A stretch of DNA of 64,000 nt from Acanthococcus lagerstroemiae (GCA_031841125.1 JAJSSI010000054.1:18788-82787), one strand, 5' to 3'. Counted from the first letter of the stretch, positions 41,450 to 51,840 are shown. The notes: generated by a model not told the origin, from the letters alone. Program-made: numbers and translations.

Positions 41450-42062
41450 ATGGAATACTTCACATTAGATTTCCAGGCTTTTAAAAACTCTGAAAATGAG
41501 TTTATCTTGAAAGAGGTGGCCATCTGCTCAATCAATACTAATCAGATTGTACATTGTATTGTAAAACCACCAATCAACTTTCATTTGTTGGCAGAAAAAC
41601 AGCAGAAAAATGTGCATTTCTTAACCGACAACATTCACGGTATTCTATGGTGTGATGGCTATACTGATCCATCAAGCTGCAAAAGATTAATTCTGGATGT
41701 TACGAGTCAGGCAACACTAATATATGTTAAAGGAGGTGAACGATGCAAGTATATTCGAGACCTGACTGGTAAGCCTGTAATTGATCTGGATATTATTAAA
41801 TGCCCAAGAGCTAAAGACCTACCTAAGCTTACTAATTCTGATCCGCAGTGCTTTTACCCCACCCACTTAGTTACTTCTTATAAACATGTACCATATGTCT
41901 GTGCTCTTAATCAGGCAATGAAATTCAAACTGTGGCTTCTAAGAAACAATCTACTACCTAGAAATGAGATTTCAACTTCTGAAAGCGAGTTAAATTGTGA
42001 ATTCCAAGGACAAGATGAGCCTGAGGTTCATACTAATTGCGATAATATGGATGTGTATATAA

Positions 42063-42116
<54 letters not shown>

Positions 42117-42188
42117 GATGATGATGATGATTCTGATTCTGATTCTGATTTGGAAATTGAATTTGTATATAGCAGCGAAGATGAGTAA
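41450..42188 (+). pseudogene. Exonuclease-fold-like protein, unit 3, frameshift in the Asn repeat
   Basis: The first 204 codons match the other units. At the start of the AAT tract an extra A (with a different repeat number) creates a stop at 42065-42067, so the Asn/Asp tail is lost. Slippage in the microsatellite, biological or technical, is the simplest cause. Confidence 0.6.
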
Positions 42189-42336
42189 TTTTATTAATTA
42201 AATATTGGAATAAGAAACAGTGAATTTTCTAAATAATTTATTATTGATTATCAGTTGTACATATTTAATTATGAAATATGAAATATAATTTATTATGAAA
42301 TATAATTACCTAAGTAAATATTTACAAGTTGATTAT

Positions 42337-43167
42337 TTATATCCACCAGTCAGGAAGAGGCTTATTCTGACTTAAGGTAGCATTAACAGCTGCTTGAATA
42401 TCTCTATAAATAATATTTACAGCAAATAATCGTATCTCAGCTTGTATAAGCTCACAAGTAGCGTAATCTATAGTACTCTTGTTATATTCAATCGGACATT
42501 TTGGTAATAAGTTACTATGCAACCTTACTAGACTAAAATTTAAATCATTTAATGTTATAATGCACAAATTCTCCTCAATTTTTTTGTTTTTAATAATATT
42601 TAAATAATAATTCACAATTCTAGAGTGCTGGATCTGACTATACAGTTTATGGTTCCCTAAGATTTTAAATTTACATGAAATAGTGGGATACATTTTTTCA
42701 ATTTCTAGCCAAGTTCTAAAACTTAGGTCCAAACAAGGAGCTCCATACATGAGAAAAATAGTTTTTGAAAATCTTAAAATATTATACTGGTATAATAAAC
42801 TGACTGTATAATTTCCAACTTCAAAAGGTTGACTTACAGATGTATCCATGGGGGGAGGAGTTATTGAATCAGGCGAATATTCACATTCATGTTCCTGGTA
42901 TTGTTCTTCATCATTGTTACATGGTGGATTTGATATAGTGAAATCCTCTGGTAGTGCAGCTGGGGATGATATTCTTGATATGACAATATCGTTGAGGTTC
43001 CTCAAGCGATCAAAATCCGATGCCAATAAGGTGATGAAATTGTCTTCGCCAAATGTTAAATCAGAAATTTTTATTGTTGGTTGATAGTAGTTCTCTGGAT
43101 CCAAACCAATTTCAATATAAATAGCCGGAGTACTGCATGGGTACACACTATTCAAGATGAACACCAT
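42337..43167 (-). CDS. Minus-strand orphan gene, unit 3 (intact)
   Basis: This has 276 residues from ATG at 43165-43167; the frame is open further upstream to 43230 but without ATG. There is no signal peptide or membrane segment I can call. A Pro-rich, acidic middle (around residues 70-110) separates an N-terminal part from a hydrophobic, Leu/Ile/Tyr-rich C-terminal part ending PLPDWWI. It converges with the exonuclease-fold-like gene and diverges from the coiled-coil gene with about 115 bases between starts. The N-terminus is broken by the junctions at 12358 and 29108. Function unknown. Confidence 0.7.
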   Translation of the reverse strand: MVFILNSVYPCSTPAIYIEIGLDPENYYQPTIKISDLTFGEDNFITLLASDFDRLRNLNDIVISRISSPAALPEDFTISNPPCNNDEEQYQEHECEYSPDSITPPPMDTSVSQPFEVGNYTVSLLYQYNILRFSKTIFLMYGAPCLDLSFRTWLEIEKMYPTISCKFKILGNHKLYSQIQHSRIVNYYLNIIKNKKIEENLCIITLNDLNFSLVRLHSNLLPKCPIEYNKSTIDYATCELIQAEIRLFAVNIIYRDIQAAVNATLSQNKPLPDWWI

Positions 43168-43283
43168 TGTGGATACACGTTTATCACACTTACAGTTTTT
43201 TGAAGAAAAATGCACAAAGTAACACTTCACTTTTTAAATATCACTCAATTATTCAGATAGGTATTGTTTTTCAAGGTAAGAAG

Positions 43284-43778
43284 ATGAATACTAATGGGAA
43301 TAGTGTTCGAGTCGATAAGTTTGGTCGGTTTACAAGACAAAACAAGTGTGGTGGGACATATCCCTACTACAGTATAAACTACCCCCACTCTGCTCTACTA
43401 ACCAAACTGGTTTTAAACGCTGATGCTAGCACTATTGATGTGAATCAGGTTCGGTTGCGGAACCTGACATGTGATGGTCAATCTCAAGATAGTGATGCAG
43501 TAAATATTCAATATTTACAGGAATTTGTAACAAAAAGTCATAATGATTACATGGAATCTATAAAAGAAGATATCTTAACATATATGCAAGATGTATTCTT
43601 AAAAGAGAGACAATCTGCTGAAGAATATTTACATAAAACTATAATTCAAGAAATGAAAGATCTTTTAAAAGCAGTGCAAAAGCAGAGTAATTCTATAAAA
43701 GGATCGGATGTTGTATTACCAAACCCAAATATCATTCCTACTGGAATCCTAAAAGAAACAAAAGCTGAAATTAAGTGA
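43284..43778 (+). CDS. Coiled-coil protein of unknown role, unit 3
   Basis: This has 164 residues. I chose ATG at 43284; the frame is open upstream to 43167 without an ATG. The N-terminal third is basic and polar, the middle (about residues 75-130) is a strongly helical, heptad-like segment, and the tail is Pro/Asn-rich. A strong splice-donor-like CAAG-GTAAGA lies just upstream of the ATG. The position between capsid genes and the ATPase suggests a virion or fibre-like component, but this is only context. Confidence 0.6.
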   Translation: MNTNGNSVRVDKFGRFTRQNKCGGTYPYYSINYPHSALLTKLVLNADASTIDVNQVRLRNLTCDGQSQDSDAVNIQYLQEFVTKSHNDYMESIKEDILTYMQDVFLKERQSAEEYLHKTIIQEMKDLLKAVQKQSNSIKGSDVVLPNPNIIPTGILKETKAEIK

Positions 43779-43812
43779 TGTTTATAGGTAGTGAATGTTA
43801 TATATTTACACA

Positions 43813-43820
43813 TATATAAA
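43813..43820 (+). promoter_or_regulatory. TATA box candidate for packaging ATPase
   Basis: TATATAAA lies 55 bases upstream of the ATPase start codon and is the same in unit 4. Confidence 0.4.
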
Positions 43821-43867
43821 GCTTTAATTTTGAAATTTTTGGTTAGTTTCTATTAAATTATTTCAAA

Positions 43868-44560
43868 ATGAGGTTGTTAGCTCAAGAAGTTAAGCTACCT
43901 ATAACAGAGATAAAAACTGTGTCTCAGTTTACTACTGAGAAATGTAAACATGGTAGTCTCTTACCCAATAATATTCGAGCCATCTTTTGTGGTCCTAGTA
44001 ACTGTGGAAAGACAAATGCCCTCTTAAATCTAATTTACAATTTAAATGGATTATCATTTGAAAATATTTACTTATATTCCAAATCAAGATATCAGCCAAA
44101 ATATCAAGAACTAGAAGCGGTCTTATCTCAAGTTCCTGAGATTGGTTACTTCCCATTTGATGACAACGAGTCGGTCATTTCCCCAAACGAAGCAAAGGAG
44201 AATTCTATCTTTGTTTTTGATGATATCGCTTGTGAACGACAGAATCATCTCCGTGCTTTTTTCACAATGGGAAGGCATAGAAACATAGACTCATTTTATC
44301 TTCTTCAGACATACACATCATGTCCAAAACATTTAGTTCGTGATAATTTGAATATGTTGCTAGTATTTAAGCAGGACTTTATGAATTTGAAACATATTTA
44401 CCACGATCATGTTAATACTGATATGACTTTTAAAGAATTTTGTGAGATGTGCTCATTTTGCTGGAATGCTGCATCTTATGGTTGTCTACTTATTGACAAG
44501 ACTAGTGATATTGACAATGGTCGTTACAGGCTGGGTTTTGATCAGTATATAATAAGATAA
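43868..44560 (+). CDS. Genome-packaging ATPase (A32/FtsK-HerA type), unit 3
   Basis: This has 230 residues. Walker A is GPSNCGKTN at 42-50 and Walker B is IFVFDDI at 114-120, followed by the Arg/His-rich GRHRN segment and a Gln (LLQTY) typical of sensor motifs in this family. It would drive DNA into preformed capsids. The start is the first ATG after the TATA box. It is followed after 27 bases by the Asn-rich gene. Unit 4 differs by synonymous changes only. Confidence 0.9.
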   Translation: MRLLAQEVKLPITEIKTVSQFTTEKCKHGSLLPNNIRAIFCGPSNCGKTNALLNLIYNLNGLSFENIYLYSKSRYQPKYQELEAVLSQVPEIGYFPFDDNESVISPNEAKENSIFVFDDIACERQNHLRAFFTMGRHRNIDSFYLLQTYTSCPKHLVRDNLNMLLVFKQDFMNLKHIYHDHVNTDMTFKEFCEMCSFCWNAASYGCLLIDKTSDIDNGRYRLGFDQYIIR

Positions 44561-44587
44561 CAATGCAAAATTTTAACCAGTATCAAA

Positions 44588-44804
44588 ATGGCATCGCAAG
44601 AAATAGAACACAAGAAACGCTTGGTTGAACTAGCCAACGCTATTAGAGCTAAGTATCAAGCTCTTAAAGAGGGGGACTTGAATTATCGTATGAAGATGGA
44701 GAAAAAGTTCCAGCCGCTGCTTGATAAAAGTAAGCCACCACCTTTTCCTGAACACGAGTTTAAACAACAAGATTTTCAAGCAGATAATAATAATAATAAT
44801 AATA

Positions 44805-44838
<34 letters not shown>

Positions 44839-45002
44839 TGAATGATGATCCTCCTTCTGTAATAATTTGTGACGATAAACTATTTGGTATTCAGAAGAAG
44901 AAGGATGGTTGGTATCTTGGTAACTACCCACTTACTTTCACACACTCAAAAGTGACTGTTTGTGGTAAGGATTATGATCGAACCAAAGGATTGATGAGTT
45001 GA
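44588..45002 (+). pseudogene. Asn-rich Polinton protein upstream of integrase, unit 3, frameshifted
   Basis: The N-terminal 65 or so residues are charged and helical and the C-terminal part carries an FGIQKKKDGWYLGN motif like the small protein found near integrases in Polintons. An irregular AATAAATAAT in the Asn repeat (near 44805) breaks the frame in this copy. The end is cut by the integrase deletion: the stop at 45000-45002 lies in the fused sequence. Confidence 0.6.
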
Positions 45003-45641
45003 TTTGGGGAAAGAATTCTACAACTCTAAATTCCAGTCAATGTTAACTAAGGAGTTTCATACTAAAATGTATAGTGTTTATAGCAATAAAAAGGCATGTG
45101 TAATTGAACGTTTCAATCGCACTTTGAAAACCAAAATGTGGCGAGAATTTTCTGCTAGAGGCTCTTATCGTTGGGTAGACATTTTACCTGATTTGATGTA
45201 TGAGTACAATCATAGCATTCATAGAAGCATCAAACTACTCCAGCAAGTATTAGTGCCCAAGATGAGGGTAGGTTGAAAGCATTACATGACTCTAATCATA
45301 ATAGTAAAAAGCGTGGTACTGTAAAATTCAAGGAGGGGGATTGTGTTCGCATTAGTCGCATAAAAGGAGTTTTCGATAAGGGCTACTTACCAAACTGGTC
45401 TACAGAGTTGTTTTTCATAACTAAAGTCTGTCCTACCTTACCTGTGACTTATGAACTAAAAGATTATTACGGAAACCCTATAAAAGGTGGGTTCTATAAT
45501 GAGGAATTGCAAAAGACCAATTTTAGGGATATCTACCTTGTAGAGAAAATTGTGCGACGCAAAGGTGATAAGGTTTTAGTAAAGTGGTTGGGATTCTCAA
45601 GCAGCCAAAATACTTGGGAAGATAGCAAAAATATACTGTAA
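45001..45641 (+). pseudogene. Retrovirus-like integrase with chromodomain, 5' half deleted, unit 3
   Basis: Remaining are the second catalytic Asp region (DLGKEF, from 45001), the ERFNRTLK segment carrying the catalytic Glu, an SH3-like DNA-binding part and a complete C-terminal chromodomain (VEKIVRRKGDKVLVKWLG to the stop at 45641). Missing are the HHCC zinc domain and the first catalytic Asp. An additional one-A loss near 45232 splits the rest. The gene cannot yield an active DDE integrase in this copy. Confidence 0.85.
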
Positions 45642-45811
45642 TTATGTCTGCACAGCTTCCTTCCTTTCTTCTAAATGAAGGGTAGAATAAATTTGTTTCA
45701 GTTTTTAATTAGAATAATATACACATTATATACATTGATGAATAAACAATTTTTACAATACTTATCTCTATTAATTTATTACTAATTCAACTTACAGCGT
45801 ATAACTAGAAA

Positions 45812-46252
45812 TTATAGATGATCATGTGATGAAAACTGAATACAAACACAGGATTCTGATTTGCTAATGATCTGGCATTTGCATTCTTCGCACTCCATAT
45901 CACATAAGCAATCATTCCTTGGCTTAGTTTCTGGAAATTCAATAATTGGATATTTACCAAATTTACCATCTTTGAATCCCAGAAGTTTCAGGAATGGAGC
46001 TCCATTTTGAAATTTTTCAAACTGAGTTTCGTTGCAGGCTAGCGTTGTGGTGAAGCGTTTTGGTAGATGAACCATACAATCTTCCAACTCTACTACAACT
46101 GACTTGCCAAACTTTGTTGTCTGAATTTCTTTTTTAAAGATCTCATATGTCTTTAGTCGCTGTAGTTCGGCGAGCTTCTTGTATGGCTTTCTTATTCTAC
46201 CACCACCAAGCTGGTTTAGAAAATCACCAAAATTATCACTTGACGAAGCCAT
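45812..46252 (-). CDS. Candidate ssDNA-binding (OB-fold-like) protein, unit 3
   Basis: This has 146 residues from ATG at 46250-46252. A short Gly-rich N-terminus is followed by a KLAELQRLKTYEI helix, a beta-rich segment (VVVELEDCMVHLPKRFTTTL, FLKLLGFKDGKFGKYPIIEF) and a Cys-rich end (C-x-C, C-x2-C-x-C) that could bind zinc. Small proteins of this kind occur in insect Polintons and resemble OB-fold binders; that assignment is from memory of the pattern and tentative. It is the outermost right-hand gene, read inward from TIR sequence. A TATTTAAA phrase lies about 95 bases upstream. Confidence 0.65.
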   Translation of the reverse strand: MASSSDNFGDFLNQLGGGRIRKPYKKLAELQRLKTYEIFKKEIQTTKFGKSVVVELEDCMVHLPKRFTTTLACNETQFEKFQNGAPFLKLLGFKDGKFGKYPIIEFPETKPRNDCLCDMECEECKCQIISKSESCVCIQFSSHDHL

Positions 46253-47503
46253 ATGTTACTAAAGAATGTGAATTAATGATTTTTGAATTTAAAAACACAA
46301 CACAACACAACACAACACTTCACTATATCAGACTCAAAGAGTGTTTAAATACTAGGAGTGATAGCAGATAAGTGTACCCAGCAAACAACCAATTCATATC
46401 CCAGACTGATGAAGAATCCACACTCTAAACTACGTGAATGGAAGGGAAGCCAATCAGTGCTCTGTGATCCATATAAAAGTGGTTTGACAAGCCCCCACCA
46501 CAACCACCACCCTACTTTATAGAAATTTCTAGAATGTTTGTAACAGGTTAGATGAGTTCAAAAGAATTTGTTGAAGTCCCATTATTAGAAGTACTCAGAA
46601 TAAGTAACAACAAAAGAAACCCATTAGTCTGCTCAAAAATTTCAAACAATGACTTGTCAATCAAGTTGATGATAGAGAGGAGAACAATAGAAAGACATTA
46701 GTCTGGTTTGAAAATTTCAGACAATAGCCTGTCAATCAAAGTGGCGACAAGAATGGAAACAATGGAAAGCCATTAGTCTGGTTAAAAAATTTCAAACAAA
46801 AGCATTTCAATCAAAAATGGCGACAAGTGCGAGAACAAAAGAAAGCCATTAGACTGGTTCAAAAATTGCAAACAATAGCTTGTCAATCAAGCCGGCGACG
46901 GTGATGAGAACCAGTTTAGACTTGCATTTAGGTCTGCAGAAAGGTATAAGAATAAGTTTTTGTACTATTCTTTTGGGAGGGTCAGGTAGCCGTGCGGTTA
47001 GAGGGTATGCCTTTCATTCGAAAGGTTCGAGTTCGAATCCCAACGATTGCATTAAAAAAAAAAATCTGAAGAAAAAGGAGACAAAATCAGAGACCTCTAT
47101 GACTACAGTGTGGTATGATGGGCTTCATATAGATGGCGTTTGGATTGATGGAGGTGATAGGTTCAAACAAGGGTGAGGTTAAGAAAATCTCAGAAAGGTC
47201 AATGAACCACAGTTCAATGCAGGTTCAAACAAGGGTGAGGTTAAGAACCCCTGTTAGAGTGAGGTTAAGAACCCCTAATCGAGTGAGGTTAAGAGCGCCT
47301 ATTAGAGTAAGGTTAAGAACCTCAGAAAGGACAATAAACCACAGTTCAATGACCTCCATCAAAATGACCATGCCGATTCTGGATCAAAAGTTCAATGACC
47401 TCCGCAAAAGACCATGCCGATTCTAGCACAGCCATAAGGTCATTGACCTCTTGTTCAAGGTCAATGACCCCGGTTCAAGGTCAATGACCTTATGACTGTG
47501 CTA
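46253..47503 (-). repeat. Right TIR of unit 3, lacking the last ~22 bases
   Basis: It is an inverted homologue of 29718-31024. It includes counterparts of the leader repeats, the 75-bp repeats, the tRNA-like block, the 24-bp repeats and the palindrome, whose outer arm is cut at 47503 (GTGCTA) by the junction to unit 4. The inner half is clearly diverged from the left TIR; the outer part is nearly identical. Confidence 0.85.
46975..47047 (+). ncRNA. tRNA-like Pol III promoter block, right TIR of unit 3
   Basis: TAGCCGTGCGG (A box, weaker than in the left TIR) and GAGTTCGAATCCC (B box) enclose a six-base-pair CCTTTC/GAAAGG hairpin at the anticodon position. An A run follows, as in tRNA-derived SINEs. 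Confidence 0.5.
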
Positions 47504-47543
47504 TAAATACAACAGTATTTTTTGTTCTGAAAGTAATAAATAA
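47504..47543 (+). pseudogene. Last codons of the protease gene, start of unit 4
   Basis: Sequence switches at 47503/47504 from the truncated right TIR of unit 3 to the final dozen codons and stop of the protease gene. Everything upstream (TIR, PolB, PLA2) is absent from unit 4. Confidence 0.85.
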
Positions 47544-47698
47544 TTTATAATATTTATTCTTATTAATTAATTATTATGTTTATGGTTTCACTCCCACCAC
47601 AAGGCTGGTTGATTATTCGGCTGCAATCAATGTTTATAAATAGTCTGCAAATAAATAGGGTTCCTACATTTTGTTAATACATTCCATATAAGATAGTC

Positions 47699-48409
47699 AT
47701 GGATTGTCTGCTTGGTATTAGTCAATGCTCTTCAGAGCTAAGTCAAGATTATTATCCACCAATTAAGTTAGATCAGAGTGCTATTTATGGTATAGGTCTG
47801 TACAGTTTAAATACATACAATTCTATTCCCAATATTAAAAGAGATGTGAATGATACGATAACATTTCAAAATCCTGAAACACTGGAAACTCATGACATTA
47901 TAGTTCCAGAAGGAGCATATGAAATTGATCAGATTGCTAACTTCTTACAAGAGGAAAGTAAGAAGTATGGTGTAAAAAGTTTCCAACTAAAGGCTAATTT
48001 AAATACAATGAAAATCGAGTTATACTCTGATTTTCACATAGCTTTTGAGCAAAACTCCTTGAAGTCTGTATTTGGTTTTCAAAGCAACTTCTTGCTAAAT
48101 AAAACTCAACATATTTCGGATTTACCAGTATCAATTAGTTCGGTTAATGAAATAAATGTTGAGTGTAATATTGTTGACGGCTCTTACAGGAATGGTAAAA
48201 AATGTCATACCCTCTATGTTTTTTATCCGGATGTAGAGCCAGGCTTTAAAATAAGCATACAACCAACTCAAATTATTTATTTACCAGTGACAGCCAAACG
48301 GATCAGTAATATTACTCTGCGTTTAACCGATCAGAGAGGACAGCTAGTTGATTTTCGAGGGGAAGAAATAACTATCCAGCTAAATTTGAAACAAATTAAT
48401 CAACAGTAA
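47699..48409 (+). CDS. Minor capsid (penton) protein, unit 4 (intact)
   Basis: This has 236 residues, the same product as unit 2. It keeps its TATAAATA promoter although the protease gene upstream is missing. Confidence 0.82.
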   Translation: MDCLLGISQCSSELSQDYYPPIKLDQSAIYGIGLYSLNTYNSIPNIKRDVNDTITFQNPETLETHDIIVPEGAYEIDQIANFLQEESKKYGVKSFQLKANLNTMKIELYSDFHIAFEQNSLKSVFGFQSNFLLNKTQHISDLPVSISSVNEINVECNIVDGSYRNGKKCHTLYVFYPDVEPGFKISIQPTQIIYLPVTAKRISNITLRLTDQRGQLVDFRGEEITIQLNLKQINQQ

Positions 48410-48456
48410 TAAGTAGAATCAGTTCCTATATTACTGTAGGTATCATATATAGAATA

Positions 48457-48636
48457 ATGGGTATTGCTTTCCATAATCAGATACCCGCGAGTTATATTAA
48501 TAACAAACCACGACAGCAGCCTATAAAAAGAAGCACAAAGCCAAAATTAAGTAATCACTCGAGGAAGGTCAAACAGTTAACACGTGCAAATCGTCGTTTA
48601 CTTCAGCTGCTTGGTTTTAAATTTAAAAAATTATAA
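48457..48636 (+). CDS. Small basic protein, unit 4 (intact)
   Basis: This has 59 residues, the same product as 9275-9454. Confidence 0.6.
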   Translation: MGIAFHNQIPASYINNKPRQQPIKRSTKPKLSNHSRKVKQLTRANRRLLQLLGFKFKKL

Positions 48637-48647
48637 ATTCTTAAGAA

Positions 48648-49867
48648 ATGGCTACACTTGGATCTGATGTTTTAAATATTACTAATAATGTTCGATTTCA
48701 AAATGCCATCACACACTGTGATTTCCAAATGTATCAACCACTGGCTTCATCAACATATTTATACAATGATGAAATTCGTATTCAAGTACAAGATCAGGAT
48801 GTTATATCAATCCCTGGAGAGAGTTATATTCTCCTAGAGGGACGTATTAATATAGATCCAATTGGGTCTAATGCCTCATTTGTTAATAATGGTATTGCAT
48901 TTCTGTTTGATGAGGTGCGATACCTCTTGAACAGTATTGAGATTGATAAAACTAGAAATCTTGGTTATGCATCATTATTGAAAGGACTTTGTAGTTTTAC
49001 TCGAGATCAATATAAAAATTATCAGAATGCTGGTTGGGGAGATTTAGTGAGTATGTAACAGCACAAGAAGGGAGATATTTCAATGTTTGTATACCACTGA
49101 AACTCTTACTTGGATTTGCCGAAGATTTTCAGAAGATTATAGTTGGATCTAAACAAGAACTGATTCTCTTGCGATCGAGGAATGATAAAAATGTTTTATA
49201 TTCCACAACAGCTGAGGACAAGTCTACTGTTGAAATAACCAAACTTCAGTGGTGTTTACCAACAATTAAACTGTCAGATGCGGCTCGAATTGGATTATTA
49301 AAAGTTGTGCAGAAGGATGCTGCCTTAACAATAGCCTTCAGATCATGGGATCTTCATGAGAATCCTTCCCTAACTCAATCAACAAGCAACAGTTGGTCAA
49401 TAATGACAACTACACAGCTGGAAAAACCACGATTTGTAATTGTAGCTCTCCAGTCGGGTAGAAAAAATGATTATGCTCAGAAGAATGATACCTTCCAAAA
49501 CCTACAACTGAGGGATATAAAATTATTTTTAAACTCGCAGTATTATCCCTACAGTAATATGAACTTGGACTTTACAAAACAACAAGTATCTTTCCTATAT
49601 AATATGTATGCAAACTTTCAGAGATCATATTATGGGCGTGACTATGGTAGAGCTCTTATGGATATTAACGAATTTATTAAGGATTACCCACTAGTAGTAT
49701 TTGATTGTAGCTATCAAAATGATCAGCTAAAAAATACCCCTGTCGATATTCGTTTAGAAATTAATACTAGTGTTGCTATTCCAGCTAATACAAGCTGCTT
49801 CTGCTTGATACTTCATGATAAGATGGTTCAGTATACACCACTCTCAAACATTGTGAGACGATTGTAA
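48648..49867 (+). pseudogene. Major capsid protein, unit 4, single frameshift
   Basis: One G fewer in a five-G run near 49036 ends the frame at 49058; the remainder is open from 49034 to the normal stop. This is the only damaged major capsid copy, and the context is again a homopolymer. Confidence 0.8.
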
Positions 49868-50004
49868 TAGTTGTAGTGAACATGGAAGGGAGAGCAGTAG
49901 GAGGGATAAGGGATTACCTATTGTTATTTAAACCATTATTTGTATAAAATTTGTTCATTCTATTTCTGTAAGTTGTTGAGAAAGTACTAGCTCGCAAGTT
50001 AAAA

Positions 50005-50616
50005 ATGGAATACTTCACATTAGATTTCCAGGCTTTTAAAAACTCTGAAAATGAGTTTATCTTGAAAGAGGTGGCCATCTGCTCAATCAATACTAATCAG
50101 ATTGTACATTGTATTGTAAAACCACCAATCAACTTTCATTTGTTGGCAGAAAAACAGCAGAAAAATGTGCATTTCTTAACCGACAACATTCACGGTATTC
50201 TATGGTGTGATGGCTATACTGATCCATCAAGCTGCAAAAGATTAATTCTGGATGTTACGAGTCAGGCAACACTAATATATGTTAAAGGAGGTGAACGATG
50301 CAAGTATATTCGAGACCTGACTGGTAAGCCTGTAATTGATCTGGATATTATTAAATGCCCAAGAGCTAAAGACCTACCTAAGCTTACTAATTCTGATCCG
50401 CAGTGCTTTTACCCCACCCACTTAGTTACTTCTTATAAACATGTACCATATGTCTGTGCTCTTAATCAGGCAATGAAATTCAAACTGTGGCTTCTAAGAA
50501 ACAATCTACTACCTAGAAATGAGATTTCAACTTCTGAAAGCGAGTTAAATTGTGAATTCCAAGGACAAGATGAGCCTGAGGTTCATACTAATTGCGATAA
50601 TATGGATGTGTATATA

Positions 50617-50673
<57 letters not shown>

Positions 50674-50745
50674 GATGATGATGATGATTCTGATTCTGAT
50701 TCTGATTTGGAAATTGAATTTGTATATAGCAGCGAAGATGAGTAA
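50005..50745 (+). CDS. Exonuclease-fold-like protein, unit 4 (intact)
   Basis: This has 246 residues, identical in product to units 1 and 2, including the Asn and Asp runs. Confidence 0.65.
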
Positions 50746-50893
50746 TTTTATTAATTAAATATTGGAATAAGAAACAGTGAATTTTCTAAATAATTTATTA
50801 TTGATTATCAGTTGTACATATTTAATTATGAAATATGAAATATAATTTATTATGAAATATAATTACCTAAGTAAATATTTACAAGTTGATTAT

Positions 50894-51724
50894 TTATATC
50901 CACCAGTCAGGAAGAGGCTTATTCTGACTTAAGGTAGCATTAACAGCTGCTTGAATATCTCTATAAATAATATTTACAGCAAATAATCGTATCTCAGCTT
51001 GTATAAGCTCACAAGTAGCGTAATCTATAGTACTCTTGTTATATTCAATCGGACATTTTGGTAATAAGTTACTATGCAACCTTACTAGACTAAAATTTAA
51101 ATCATTTAATGTTATAATGCACAAATTCTCCTCAATTTTTTTGTTTTTAATAATATTTAAATAATAATTCACAATTCTAGAGTGCTGGATCTGACTATAC
51201 AGTTTATGGTTCCCTAAGATTTTAAATTTACATGAAATAGTGGGATACATTTTTTCAATTTCTAGCCAAGTTCTAAAACTTAGGTCCAAACAAGGAGCTC
51301 CATACATGAGAAAAATAGTTTTTGAAAATCTTAAAATATTATACTGGTATAATAAACTGACTGTATAATTTCCAACTTCAAAAGGTTGACTTACAGATGT
51401 ATCCATGGGGGGAGGAGTTATTGAATCAGGCGAATATTCACATTCATGTTCCTGGTATTGTTCTTCATCATTGTTACATGGTGGATTTGATATAGTGAAA
51501 TCCTCTGGTAGTGCAGCTGGGGATGATATTCTTGATATGACAATATCGTTGAGGTTCCTCAAGCGATCAAAATCCGATGCCAATAAGGTGATGAAATTGT
51601 CTTCGCCAAATGTTAAATCAGAAATTTTTATTGTTGGTTGATAGTAGTTCTCTGGATCCAAACCAATTTCAATATAAATAGCCGGAGTACTGCATGGGTA
51701 CACACTATTCAAGATGAACACCAT
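50894..51724 (-). CDS. Minus-strand orphan gene, unit 4 (intact)
   Basis: This has 276 residues from ATG at 51722-51724, identical to unit 3. Two identical intact copies in different units make the frame credible. Confidence 0.7.
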   Translation of the reverse strand: MVFILNSVYPCSTPAIYIEIGLDPENYYQPTIKISDLTFGEDNFITLLASDFDRLRNLNDIVISRISSPAALPEDFTISNPPCNNDEEQYQEHECEYSPDSITPPPMDTSVSQPFEVGNYTVSLLYQYNILRFSKTIFLMYGAPCLDLSFRTWLEIEKMYPTISCKFKILGNHKLYSQIQHSRIVNYYLNIIKNKKIEENLCIITLNDLNFSLVRLHSNLLPKCPIEYNKSTIDYATCELIQAEIRLFAVNIIYRDIQAAVNATLSQNKPLPDWWI

Positions 51725-51840
51725 TGTGGATACACGTTTATCACACTTACAGTTTTTTGAAGAAAAATGCACAAAGTAACACTTCACTTTTTAAATATCA
51801 CTCAATTATTCAGATAGGTATTGTTTTTCAAGGTAAGAAG

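Noticed and set aside
47133..47426. Arg-Val-Arg-Leu-Arg repeat protein in the TIR (also at 12236, 15937, 29209, 29815, 55693)
   Set aside because: It is the translation of the 24-bp tandem repeats. The frame length follows from the repeat period and the flanks are TIR sequence without coding character.
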